In this document: piece by piece, positions 35,668 through 47,200 of the stretch
Numbering within the stretch: the first letter of the stretch is position 1
How the letters are laid out: every line of letters begins with the position of its first letter
DNA from: Sphaerolaimus hirsutus
Taxonomy: Eukaryota; Nematoda; Chromadorea; Monhysterida; Sphaerolaimidae
Assembly (NCBI GenBank): GCA_964036195.1
Contig: OZ038460.1
Coordinates: 8,249,504-8,313,503 of the forward strand
Direction of reading: 5' to 3'
DNA: 64,000 nucleotides
Notes under the pieces: generated by a model
What the model was told of the DNA's origin: nothing
Database searches by the model: none
The model's input: only the letters and a program-made list of their open reading frames with translations
Position numbers and translations under genes: made by a program

Positions 35668-35967
35668 TCAATTGCAGTGGGTAAGCCGCCTTTCCGTGGA
35701 CGCAGGGGGTGGTCAACACAACGCACAGCCGAATTTCAAGCGCGCAAGGATGGCTTCCGCGAATAGCAGTCCAGTAGGGCACGGACAGCAAAAAGTTGGT
35801 GTTTTCATTTTTTGTGGTTTATGGAGGTTTTCGCTGCACTCGTGCTTGTTTAGGTATGTATTTTAAGTACCTATTTGTGTTCATGCTGATGAGTCCCGCA
35901 CAAAAGTGGGGGCAGGTCCATGAGTGGGGACGAAACCTGCAAAACTTTTCATATAGTGTATAAAATT
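35668..35967 (+). repeat. Right pseudo-LTR of the Penelope-like element
   Basis: Direct repeat of 30568-30866, differing at about two positions. It runs straight into the host array at GGTTTTTTGAGATTGCGGGA, which matches the internal repeat of the 28230-28753 element. Confidence 0.85.
35880..35940 (+). ncRNA. Hammerhead-like ribozyme motif in right pseudo-LTR
   Basis: Identical to the motif at 30779-30839: core CTGATGA 35886-35892, GTC ending at 35918, GAAA 35932-35935, with the same three stems. The two copies carry no compensatory changes, so identity alone does not test the pairing. Confidence 0.5.
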
Positions 35968-36035
35968 GGTTTTTTGAGATTGCGGGATCGGGATCGGGAT
36001 TGGCCTTTCGGGATCGGGATCCCATTTGAACCCTA

Positions 36036-36369
36036 GCAAGAAGTCGATAAGCTCATGCTGCATCTAGCAAAAAGTCAAACTCAAACTCACCTCGCCCCGG
36101 CATTCGCCCCACTACTACTCTGAGCTGTCTCGTCCACCTCATTAATCCTTCCAAAACCCGGATATTCAAATGCCCCAGGCAGCCCTAAATCTGGCCGGAT
36201 CACATGAACAGCTTTTTTGGGCATGTCGCAAACTTGGCAAGCGTCCAAATAGTCATCATTGTGCAGTGTACACTGAGGGCAAGCCCACTGGCCAGCGGGT
36301 GCGGGGGTTATCGCGGGGGTGGGCGATTTGCGTCTTGAGGGTGACTGCGCATTGGAGGGTGTTGATAAA
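36036..36369. other. Short unique stretch
   Basis: A frame at 36170-36391 reads partly into the next transposon. No family was recognised and no clear splice sites support it. Confidence 0.4.
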
Positions 36370-37633
36370 CACTACCGTGCAGAATAGTTGAGACTTTTTG
36401 CACTGCGTGATTAATGTTGCCAGAATTTTAAAATGGTTGATATGCAAAACATTTTGATACTATACATGGTAACCCTGGGGGATTGACTACACATGCCCAG
36501 GATGACCGCCCCTCAAATCTGCATATATTCCTAGTGTACAAACATATTAACTCAGTTTGTTCATGTTTCGGAATAGTTGAGACTTTTCTTGTATTGGGCA
36601 GCAGCCACCCAGTATCTCACTTTAAACTCTATATCCACCTCATACGTTCATTTTTTAACAAAATTTTCACCATGGCAACTGCTTGCCTGCATCGCTGAGC
36701 TCTGTGTGCAGCAAGAAACATTCTAAGCATGAACAGCATATGGCAATGCATATATGGAAATGTGGCATTTATTTATTTTTGCTGCACTTTTGCATCCATT
36801 GCCAGCAACTCAGAAATGGGGGTAGGCATACTACTGGGTGGGGCTATTTGGTGTGTAAATTTGAAGTTTTGGCCTTGCTCTATCGGGGAGAAAAGTTGGC
36901 CCAAATGTGAATGAGTAATGTGCAATTATTTTTGATGGAATGAAGATGAAAGTTTGTAAGTGCTATAACTTTTAATTGGAAAGAGATATTGAAAAAACGT
37001 TTTTGTCATTAATTCTCTTTGTCTAAAGTATGTTATAGACTGTTCAATAACAAAATTTTCATGCTGCAAACCCCAGTAAAATAAGCATAAAGTATTTAGA
37101 CACCATTGAAAACTTCGAAGTGCCATAACTTTTGATTGGGAAGAGATATTGAACTCATTTCTGTTTTAAATGAATCCTCATTGCCTAAAGTATATGATTG
37201 CATGTTCAAAAAAATTATTTTTTCATGTTCAAAAACTGGGTCAAATTGACATCACTATCAAAATTGGAATTTAGACATCACTAAACCGACCACAAAAATA
37301 GAATCTGCAGGTTGTCCCGATCATTTGAAGTGTTGAATGATTCAAATCAGCCCAGAAATGGTTGAGTTATTAAGCTTCAAAGACACTCATCCAGATTGCC
37401 CATTTTTTGTATATTTATTGACCATCTTTTTATAGACCCCCCTTATCTCGGGCCTGGGGGTGAATTTGAGCGAACAAAAATTTTTTGTTGTAGCCCCAGC
37501 ATCAAACCCTAACATACCTAAATGGCATCAAAATTGGGCAAGGGACAAGAAATTGGGAAGCAAAAAAGTGTGGTGGACCCCTGCCTACTGTTTCTCTATG
37601 TGTGAAAAGTCTCAACTATTCTGCACGGTAGTG
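36370..37633. mobile_element. Tc1/mariner-like non-autonomous element (copy 2)
   Basis: The ends CACTACCGTGCAGAATAGTT / AACTATTCTGCACGGTAGTG are the same as in 22671-23929, with closely similar interiors throughout. The right flank is TA; the left TA has decayed to AA. No intact transposase is visible. Confidence 0.75.
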
Positions 37634-38004
37634 TAATTGTTTTGCAGTAATGACTTAGCCAAATAGGTGTTTGGACAAAAACATTGGAAATCGTAAACAG
37701 TGTCTGATGAGCAGTTGGCAGTTTCCCCAAAAAATTGTTAAATTTTAAACGTCTTTGAAAAATTTACTTTTAAAATTTTAGAATTGTAGAATGGAGATAT
37801 CGTCATCTGCCTAGCTGCTTTCACATGTCTACGGCAGTTTTACATTTATTAGCTTATTTGAAAAAGCCATTTATGGACATGTTTTGACTGAAATTTATTT
37901 TTCAATACCGGTTTAAAAAATCTGTTTTCAAGCTTTTGCGTGCAATCACTATTCTCGTTGTCACCACCTGAAAACACTGCAATAACGTCCCTTCTTTCCT
38001 CCAA
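37634..38004. other. 3' flank of the coiled-coil gene
   Basis: The stretch lies downstream of the minus-strand stop at 38005-38007. Nothing was recognised apart from AT-rich sequence. Confidence 0.4.
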
Positions 38005-41000
38005 TTAAATAAACAAATTCACTACCAAAAAACCCCGCCAGCCAACCAAATGCCCAGGCGCCGAAAACACGGGAGGTAAGCCACTCGGATCCGTAACCCC
38101 TTCCACTGAACTCAACCCCAGCTGGTCTCTGAGGTAGTCAATATCTTCGCGAAGAGCGATATTCTCCGCTTGAATATCGTGCACTTCATTGTCGGAGGTC
38201 TGTATTATGGGCACTTTGTCTCAGGGGTGTTCTAGTTTTCGACCCTCCGGTGTGTTGGGGAGCAAATCGCTCCTCCGGAGGGATAAATACTAAAAATAGG
38301 TAGCTGAATATAGGCAAAAACAAAAACAACAACTAGTGATTTTGTATGTGAAAATCTATCAAAAATGTGATTTTGAGTGAAAATTTAAGTTTAAAAAGAT
38401 CGTCCTCAAAACTCGCTCCAGATAGCTAGATAGCTGGGCGATTTAAGGGTTTCAGCGGATAGTAAGGAAAACAAATTGCATCCAGGGATGGATAGATAAA
38501 TAGCTGAGTGGCCTCCGGGATGGATAGATAGCTGGGCGGTTGGGGGGGGGGGTTAACCCCCCCCCCCCCAACCCCTGCTTTTATTTAATGTTCAATAGTT
38601 GGCCCCAAAGTCCTCCAAATTCGACATACCAAGGTGGGCCTATTGCGGCGCTGTGATTCTTCAACGGATCTCTCCAATTGGGTGACGTCCGTGCGCAGTT
38701 CCGCGATGGCGCGCTCTTGCAGCGTGCTCAAAGCTGTTTTCAGCCGCTCTAAGCGCATTTGCTGTTCTGAGAAAAGGATTGAAAAGAGCGAAATTAACAT
38801 AATAGGCGCTGAGCACACTAGTACACCACTGAAATTTGGGTAAATAATTATGAAACGATTTGAGTTTACCAAAATGAGTAATCTGTTGACTACTGTCAAC
38901 AGAGCGGCGATCAAAAATCATTCATTCTATAAACTCAAGTGTGTTCCAATTTTTTTTATGAGATTCCCGAATTTCGATGGTGTACTTAGCGTGCGTGGTA
39001 GGTGTTCCCCCAAGCGACCAGCTATCTATTCATCTGGAGCGATTTTTGAGAAATTTTGCTGAGCTTCTTTTAAGGTCACACCAAACTGAGCATATTTACA
39101 TAGAAACCGTTTCTCAACACTAAATACGTAAAACATTACCGATCGTGTTTTAGGAGGAAATGATTTGTTGCAAAAGAGGGAATTTTTCAGAATATAAAAA
39201 GGACTTCGTCAACGACTATCACTTTTTTGTAAACCAAAAAACCTACAAAAAATCTCGAAAACCCCAACCCCGTACCAACCAATCAAATACTGTTGAAGCG
39301 GGTCGCCATTTCTCAAAGGAGATCGGCCATCGACAGAAGTCATCGACTGATCATCACCCGAATTCAAGCTCACCTCCATTATATTATTGTTGGTCAAATT
39401 GTGCCCGAGCGAATGGGGGTTGGCAAATGGCGACAAAGTGTGATGACCCGAATCAGCTGTGATGCGAGCGCCGGGCTGCGCTGGGCGCCTGTTGGGAAAA
39501 ATTATGTTGAAAAAATCGGCCCGCCAAAATACATTCCAATTACAGTCGATGAGCCTTGAAAGAAGCCAAAGAGTATTCAGTCGAGTGCTTTCCCCCTTCA
39601 CACTTCACACGGGAATGCATAAAAATATTCGAAAAATCACAAGCACCAGACTAAGGATGGGAAAAAAGTTTTTCCAACCAAGTTTAAAAAAAACAACGTT
39701 TTTTTAAAATGAAACCGCTTCAAAGTTCCCAAATATGATTATGAGTCAACATAATCTCTGAACGGTATGTCAGAGAAGTGGCAGTATTTAATGATGTCAT
39801 ATATAGCCATAGAATGACCCTGGAGCGATGGTATTTTAAAGTTGTTTTTTAAAAGTTTTGAAAAAACAGTGTTTTCAAAAAGCTTTAAAAAATCCCGACC
39901 ATCCAAACAAACCCGAAAAGTCTCGACGGCGGCGTGACGCCAGAACTATTCGCTTGCCGCTTGTCGCCATCACGAATGGGGGTGAAGCCCCTCCCCAAAA
40001 GTGGGTTGCAAGCCTGCGTACCCGCCACCTGCGACGCTAGACGTTCACAAGCCGCCCGGTCGCCGTCGCACTGAAATTGCACGTCCGGTTGAAAGGGAAC
40101 TGAAAATAAGTTTATTAAGCGGACATTGATTCTAGAGAACAAAAATGCGCTAAATCTAGGGTTGGCCGATTTTTTTTAAAACGTTTTTTATAAATAAAAA
40201 AAAACATTTTTTTTAAAACATGACGTCCGAAATGTTGTTTTTTTAAACATCGGCCAAAATTTTTAGTACTAAGCACTAAGTATTTTGCAAAATTTTTGCG
40301 CGCAAGCGCGCAATTTCACACACAAATTGACATTGGTGGTTGTTTTCATTGGTTTTGTTGCATTTTTAGTATCAAAACATCCATTTCTATGTGCTACCAT
40401 GGGTGAATAAGCCGACATATGTTGCTGTAATATATAATACTCAGGTAATGTGCTTCCATGCACCTCCACAGTGTATAACTTCACTCCCAAAGTAACAACC
40501 TTTTTTATAACCTTGTTTGATCACTTTTCCATACCAAACTTCATCTGAAGTCACGAACATTCGACTATAAGGCAATGTACGAACATGTCGACAAAAAAAT
40601 GAATATTTTTGACACAAATCACCACTTATAATGCTATCCCATGGCTCCACAGCCATTATATGGTCATATTTAACATCACAGAGTATTGCCACTGTCTGAC
40701 AGGGACGTATCCAGGATTTTTGAGCGGGGGGGGGCTGCTTGTTTACAGAGCCCGGCGAGCGGGGGGGGGGGGGCTCAGCCCCCCCCCCTAAAATTTTTGC
40801 CCATATAGTGACGAAATAGCGCCATGGCGCTGGCGCCATTCGTAGGCGCCACGCCATGGCGTCATTGGCGCTGGCGCCAGTGCCTGAAACCACTGTATAT
40901 GTATGTAAATATACGTACATATAAACCTATGGTCACTTGAGTTGGGACACTTGAAAAATTCTGATAAGTTTCATTTTTGTGCCAGACTGCGGGCATCCTG

Positions 41001-43828
41001 GGAAACTTGGGTGGTATCAAAAGGTAGCCCTAACATTTGTCTAAAAGTTCCCGGGGACACCCCCCAGCTGTACCCCCTGTGGGCAGTGTAAATGGCCCAC
41101 ATGTTTTTTTATACAAAAGTGACCTGCTCACTTGGGTGGGGACACGTTCCAGATTTTGCTCTATTCTGTGTTTCAAGGCTGGATTTCAACCTTGAAAATT
41201 ACACAGTGTTGCAGAGGACAATTCTTAATCGAAAAAATCAGATTTGGATAGAGTTATATAAACTCATGCTGTCAAGTTAGTTAACAATCAGTTTTCTGTT
41301 GTTTACAGTTGTTTCTTTTGGTAAACTGACTTAACAAAGCCACACCCACTTCTCAGACATCCACTACACCCCCACCAACCAGAACAACCCTGAAAAGTGC
41401 AATGAGGCGCTGCACAGTGAAGGGATAATCTCTCATGTGGATTGCTTGAGCACAGTTGGTGTACTGGGTTAGGGATTCTGGGAATTAAGCTGTGTGTAGG
41501 ACACTGGAAACAAAACGTCACATTAGAGGAGAGTATGGTGAATTTTTTTTACATATTTTACCTGCACAATGAACCATCAAAAAATGGAGAAATCGGAAAT
41601 CAAAAATCTTAGGAATGAAAAAATTGAAAATTTAGTAATAAAAATGAAAAAAAATTGCATTTTTTTTTGCACCTGCAATCTGATTTTTTCGATTAAGAAT
41701 TGTCCTCTGGCAGTATGCCAACACTGTGTTTCTTCAAGGTGGAAATCCTGCATTGAAAGACAGAATAGAGCAAAATCTGTAACGTGTCCCCACCCAAGTG
41801 AGCAGGTCACTTTATTATTAAAAAACATGTGGGCCATTTACACTGCCCACAGGGGGTACAGCTGGGGGGTGTCCCAGGCAAGGACGTATCCAGGGGGGGT
41901 GCGGGGGGGGCTGCAGCCCCCCCCCTTCCCGGGGTGAGACCAAAAAAGTCGCGGAAAATGCGACTTTCCCCATATAATTTTTGATGTTTCTGAAAAATTT
42001 TGCGCGCAGGCGCGCAATTTCTTCCCCATGCATTGTATTTTAAGCGGATCGTTCCGTTAAAACCAATATCCTTGGAAATCAACACATTTTTGCGACTTTT
42101 TGCTGTATATGTATGCATAATTACATACATATAAAGCGGTTCCCGGCGCTGGCGCCAACGCCAACAGCGCCATGGCGTGGCGCCTATGTATGGCGCTAGC
42201 GCCAAACGCCTTTTTGTACCTATATCGTGAAAAATTTCAGGGGGGGGGGCTGAGCCCCCCCCCGTTCGCCGGCCCCCGTAAACAAGCAGCCCCCCCCCCG
42301 CTCAAAAATCCTGGATACGTCCCTGGTCCCAGGGAACTTTAGACAAATGTTAGGGCTACCTTTTGATACCACCCAAGTTTCCCAGGATGCCCGCAGTCTG
42401 GCACAAAATTCAAATTTATTGGAATTTCAAACGTGTCCCAACTCAAGTGACCATAGGTTTACGCCGACATACACATTTTGGACAGAAATTTTAGGGATTT
42501 GTGCCTAAGTGGACCGATCCACTGATAAATATACATTTGCGGGGGTGAATGCGTGCTTGCGCGCAAAATTTTTGCACAAAATGTGAAAAATGTATAGGTA
42601 GAAGTCGTATTTCCCGCGATTTTTTTGGTCTCACCCCGGGAACGGGGGGGGCTGCAGCCACCCCCCCCCCCGCCCCCCTGGATACGTCCTTGCTGTCTGA
42701 TATACCTATATATGTTGACACAAGATCATATCTGGAGCTTTAAAAAAAACGTTTTTTATTTTAAAAAAACGTTTTTTTATTTAAAAAAAACGTTTTTTTT
42801 ATAAAAAACAACGTTTAAAAAACAACAACATCGAGTTAAAAAAAACGTTTTTTTTCCAACCCTAGCTAAATCAGAAAAAAATTCTGCCAGGCGCTTTTTC
42901 ATTTAGCGGCGCCGATGGTCGAATATGCAAATACAATCGTCTGTGCAAAAAAATCGACGAAACAAATTTGGTTCAGGGGTATTGTAGATTTCGGCCTCCG
43001 CGCGTTTCAGACAGACACATGTAAAAAATGGAGTTCCACACAAAGTATAGAAAGCAAAAAATGCGTGAAAAAAGGTACCGTATTACCTCGAATTAACACC
43101 CCCCCCCTAAAATTTGGCTGAGGAAATAATAAACCCCCCTCGAAATACCCCCCTAAAATTGAGTGTAAAGAGAACGTCCATGACAAATACCGGAGTTGTG
43201 ATCTGTACAAAGCAGAACACACATTGAAACCGATGATTGAGTGACGTGAGGGGCAGGGTTTATGTGTATGTACAGTTATATATGCCTATAAAAACATACA
43301 TCTATGTAATTGGTTGATTTTTCTATGTCTGAGTATGGGGAATTTCCAAAAATTTCTGGCGAAATAATAGACCCCCCCTTAAATTTTGCTGGCGAAATAA
43401 TAGACCCCCCCCCCTTAAATTTTGCTGGCGAAATAATAAACCCCATGGGGGTATTTCGAGGTAATACGGTAGATATATAAATAGAACGAAAGCTCTAAAA
43501 TTTGTGTTGCTTATATTCACATGAAAATGCAATACGTGGCACTTCCGGGAAACCGACCCCCCCCCCATATTTTCCTTTATCTGAACCATTGCGATCGGAT
43601 CGAAATCAACGAGATCCCTGAAGCAAATAGCTTTTTTCTTAGGTGAGGACTTTTTGCACAAATGAATTTCGAATCCCGAACACCGAGATTTTCTTTAATA
43701 TATTTTCTTCTCACGTCAAGGAATTGGCACCAGACAGAACAAACTTCTCTGATTATTGACTTCAATTGATCGGCATCGAGTTGCGGAAACGATTGTTTCA
43801 AATGTTCTTGAATCGTAGAATCCCACAT
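38005..43828 (-). CDS. Five-exon gene: possible CUE-like N-terminus and C-terminal coiled coil
   Basis: Minus-strand exons 43684-43828, 40022-40099, 39280-39480, 38630-38766 and 38005-38199 join in frame to about 251 residues. A slightly shorter exon 2/3 pair (ending 40029, starting 39488) has splice sites but does not keep phase. Seen: a helical start (IQEHLKQSFPQLDADQLKSI) with the FP and spacing of CUE ubiquitin-binding domains; a Ser/Asn-rich middle; a coiled coil across exons 4-5 (QQMRLERLKTALSTLQERAI, VHDIQAENIALREDIDYLRD); and a mildly hydrophobic end. The 5' UTR appears spliced (TTTTCAG acceptor ending at 43842). I do not recognise the family; an adaptor such as TAB2 is a thought only, and the zinc finger of TAB2 is absent. 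Intron 1 contains the four-level transposon nest. Confidence 0.6.
38224..38579. mobile_element. GATAGATAGCTGG-family MITE in the last intron of the coiled-coil gene
   Basis: The element begins CAGGGGTGTTCTAGTTTTCG and ends in a CCCCAACCCCTG segment, with GGATGGATAGATAGCTGGGC units inside. The flanking 8-mers match only partly (CTTTGTCT and CTTTTATT). Confidence 0.6.
40924..42459. mobile_element. Foldback element with long arms and TA duplication, third level of nest
   Basis: The ends AACCTATGGTCACTTGAG and CTCAAGTGACCATAGGTT begin inverted arms of about 350 bp and are flanked by TA on each side. Undisturbed sister copies of the host read ACATATACAGCG at this point, which supports TA as the target. 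The centre is unique, and the element is non-coding. Confidence 0.8.
41879..42325. mobile_element. ACGTATCC-family MITE, innermost (fourth) level of nest
   Basis: The ends CAAGGACGTATCCAGG and CCTGGATACGTCCCTG are flanked by exact 8-bp duplications GTCCCAGG (41871-41878 and 42326-42333). The interior has the usual G/C tracts, the GCGCGCAGGCGCGC palindrome (42002-42015) and the GGCGCC cluster. Confidence 0.85.
43076..43471. mobile_element. Full-length TACCGTATTACC MITE
   Basis: Left end TACCGTATTACCTCGAATTA, right end TATTTCGAGGTAATACGGTA. Its core is the reverse complement of that in 13893-14312. It lies in intron 1 of the coiled-coil gene. Confidence 0.75.
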
Positions 43829-43983
43829 TGGTGTTTTTTTCCTGAAAATTCTGAAATTACAGACAGCACGTTTAAGAATGTTCTGATAACTGCTGCAGCG
43901 GAACGGTAACAGGCGGTCTGTTTGAAAAAATCACAGTTTTTGAATACATGTAAAACGATAAGATGAAACTGCTGTGAATCTAG

Positions 43984-43989
43984 TTTATT
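43984..43989 (-). promoter_or_regulatory. Possible polyadenylation signal of NDUFA13
   Basis: AATAAA on the minus strand, about 265 bp after the NDUFA13 stop and before the next minus-strand gene. Confidence 0.4.
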
Positions 43990-44252
43990 TAGAAATTTCA
44001 GATTGGCGCAAGATAAATCCAAATACACAAACGGTTTGCACGAAAGCATATAATAACTCAAATGCAAACTATTGCAACCGAATTCAACTAATACGAAAAA
44101 GACGCCAAATAAATGTAAAAATAAATATATCAAATTCAATTGACCAACATTACACGATCGACCGAAACGACTAAATTTGCGCAATTGAACCTATCAAATC
44201 CTTGAACCTCATTCCTTATTTACATCCTAAAATTGAGCCAGCGACACAAATC

Positions 44253-47200
44253 TCAGCGCACATGATCCAAGATAACCTGTGGCATATATTTATCATACCA
44301 CTTTGGTGCGCAATACTCGTGGTGATCATCGAAGAAACGTTCGCGGCGCAATCGGTGAAGCGTCGCGTGTTCCTTCAGGATCGTAGGGCCGGGTTCAATC
44401 CATCGACCAGCCTGAAAATTTGGAAAAATTTACAACAAAAAAACAACTGAAAAAGCGAAGACTGCAAAAGTTGGTTCATATCATTAAGAACCCCCCCCCC
44501 CTTCAAGGTACCTATATAGGTAATCACAGGGGTATCTTGAATTTTGACCCTCCGAGTGGTTGGATAGATAGCAAATCGCTTCTCCGGAGGGATAGATAGC
44601 TGAAAAATTTTCTGGGGTGGGGTTGGGGGGGGGGGTTGGGGGGGTTGTGGTGGTTCGATATATAGGCTTCTTCGGGGCACAGAAGCAAGAAAAGGGAGAA
44701 AAATCGCTAAAAGTAGGTGTAAAATAGCTCAAAATGGGTATACAAGAGCATATAGTACTTAAAATAGCTGAAAATAGGCAGTTAGATGCATGAACTAATG
44801 ATTTTGGAGGTCAAAATCTATATATAGGTATGAAAAATAGCGATTTTGAGCGAAAATTGGGGTATAGTTTCTGAAAAATCGCTCCAGATAGGTAGATAGC
44901 TGGGCGATTTGGGGGGGTTTAGGGGGTAGTAGCCCAAAATTTTGCCTCCGGGATAGATAGATAGCTGAGCGGCCTCCGGGATAGATAGATAGCTGGGCCG
45001 TTTGGGGGGGGGGGTAACCCATTCGAGACCCCTGGGTAATCAATTTGTTGTGTTCAATTAAAAAAAAGCATTTTGTTGTGTTAATCAAACAAATTTTGTG
45101 GAATGAGTGGATTGACACATCCTTGAAAAAAAATTACGAAATAACCGCTCCCCTTGAATAGTTCCCCTTCACAAAGTCCGACGAAAACATAATTTCCCAG
45201 GGAGATTATTCAAGCAGACACGGTACATATATAGGGTTGGCACTTGATTTTTTTAACTGTTTTTTTTTAAATTCTGATTTTTTAAATAAAAAAATCACAG
45301 GGTGGAAACTGATTTTAATTTAAAAAATCAAAAGGCAAAATTTTTGGTAGACTTGTACTAGGTATTTTTTAATTGTTTTTGCGCGCAAGCGCTGCAGCAA
45401 TTTCTCATGCAATTACCATTGGTAATGGTAATGGTTTTCATGGGTTTTGTAAAAATTTTGAGAGTAAAAGCTTTATGCATGCTACCGTGTAATAATAAGC
45501 CGTGATATGCTAGTGTAGGATACATTATCCAGCCAATGTCCTCCCACATACTACTACAGTATGTCACATCATTGCCAATGTATTAGCCTTCTCTTACAAC
45601 CTCATTTAAGCACTATTCCACGCTGAACTTCACTTGAAATCACGAATGTTCAACAAAAGGCGATATACGTAATAAGTCGACAGTATACATGGTTATTTTT
45701 TAAAAGAAATCAGTGCTTATAATGCTATCCCATGACTCCACAGTCATAATATGACCACAATAGACATAACAATACATTGTCTGACACTTAACATAAATAC
45801 ACATATTTTTCCTCTATACCCCCATTTTGGACGATTTAAAAAAATCAGATTTTTATTTTAAAAAAATTTTTAATTGATTTTTTAAATCAAGGCGTTAAAA
45901 AAATTGATTTTTTCCAACCCTATACATATATATAACAATTGGCGCCAAGTTCAGACACAAAACGGTTTAAAAATACACCAACAAACGAACCGTGGAGAAG
46001 TAAACTGGCTCGCCATACCAAGTGCCCGCCTGCCAGCCGGGGACATCCTTCATGACTTCTGCTTCCTCTTCGTGGTTTTTGCGTAGGAATGCCAGCCAAC
46101 TGAAAAGGGGGGGGGATAACAGTTGCGTACAAACTTGAGGTTGGCAAAGTGGTTTTAAAGCGGTTTTTAAAGTGCGCATTTTTACGTACTCAGATGAACA
46201 CGTTCAAATTCACGGGAGCATCTTACACTCATATCATCTCTCATTCTCCTTACAAATCCACTCATTGATAATCCTGACATCAGAATGGCGCCGGTGCCAT
46301 ATTACCCTTCCGTACTACACACGCAAAATTTTAGAGGGCTGGGATAGGGAAAAAGATTTTTTTCAACACCCCTGCTTTTTTATAAAACCGTGCTTTCAAA
46401 AGCTCACAAATCTGGTTACGAGTCATACACATACTTGTTTTTACCGTAACATTATTGAAAACTAAAATGGCGACATTCAGCCTACTCTTATTGTAGGCTG
46501 TATGTGTTTTTGTTTTCAAATTGAAACTTTCATTAATTAAAATTCAATTAAATTATTCCACCGTGATGAGAAATCTGCATTTGAAATTTTTTTAGTTTTC
46601 ACCGAAATCACGCTGAAAACTGGTGTGTGTAGGCACATAGAGGTATATCAGACCAGTGGCAGTACTTTACAAATTGTGATTTCTGCTGGTTTATTTAAAA
46701 AACGTTGTTATTTTTGTAATGTTGCTATAAATAAAGGAGTCGTTAAAAAAAACGATTTTTTCAATCCCCATTCGTGTTGCACATAAATTTCCTTGCTTGG
46801 CGTCTGAAAATACTTTTGTTTTTTTCAAAATCTACTGGCCATTACTGATACAAATACACGCCCATACATCGAACGCAAATATCATCAATTATCCAAAACC
46901 AGACCGAACCAGATACTACTCAGAACTGCACGCACCCCCAGCCCAAATCAAAGGCATTAATTACTGCGTGTGCGTGCAAAACACTCGACCGATGGCGATT
47001 ATCAAATCGCGATCTACAATCCAAAATGGTTTGTTCTAGTTTGAACCGGATGCTTGAACGATGGTCAGGCGGTGTAAAAGGCAACACCAACCTCCAAAAT
47101 TGCACGTAGTCTCACTGTGTGAATGCAGTGTGAAATGTGCATGGTCGCTCGTGCGTTGCGGAATGTGGGTTGGTCGCAACAGTTACTGGTGTTTTAGGTG

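Larger units (their letters stand above)
30568..35967 (+). mobile_element. Penelope-like retroelement with N-terminal GIY-YIG (Naiad-like), nearly intact
   Basis: The 5.4-kb unit is bounded by direct repeats of about 300 bp (pseudo-LTRs, 30568-30866 and 35668-35967) differing at about two positions, so the insertion appears recent. It carries ORF1 (about 327 residues after one intron) and a long uninterrupted ORF2 with a GIY-YIG nuclease before a Penelope-type reverse transcriptase. That permuted order is diagnostic of the Naiad/Chlamys group; canonical Penelope elements carry the nuclease at the C-terminus. It sits in a GGGATC simple array, in line with the reported preference of Naiads for microsatellites. 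Confidence 0.88.
30518..36035. mobile_element. TAGGGTTCAAAC hAT-like MITE split by the Penelope-like element
   Basis: The left end TAGGGTTCAAACGGGATT (30518) and right end ATCCCATTTGAACCCTA (36035) belong to the family at 24882, 28230 and 29376. The flanks GCTAGAAG and GCAAGAAG match at 7 of 8 bases. The retroelement at 30568-35967 lies inside its GGGATC array. Confidence 0.8.
40700..42692. mobile_element. ACGTATCC-family MITE, second level of nest
   Basis: The ends CAGGGACGTATCCAGG and CTGGATACGTCCTTG are flanked by exact 8-bp duplications CTGTCTGA (40692-40699 and 42693-42700). It is interrupted at a TACATATA site by the element at 40924-42459. Confidence 0.85.
40157..42864. mobile_element. 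hAT-like element with TAGGGTTGG ends, outermost of a four-level nest
   Basis: The ends are TAGGGTTGGCCGATTTTTTT and TTTTTTTTCCAACCCTA with exact 8-bp duplications GCTAAATC (40149-40156 and 42865-42872). Its own interior carries GCGCGCAAGCGCGC (40298-40311). Relatives occur at 45232-45922 and 61249, with similar TAGGGATGG ends at 53780-56190. Confidence 0.85.

Noticed and set aside
30568-35967. LTR retrotransposon (flanking repeats plus reverse transcriptase)
   Set aside because: There is no gag, protease, integrase, primer-binding site or TG..CA ends. The RT motifs and GIY-YIG domain are of Penelope type.
40441-42743. Gly/Pro-rich frames through the ACGTATCC MITEs
   Set aside because: They come from G/C tracts and GGCGCC clusters, recur identically in every copy in different frames, and are not genes.
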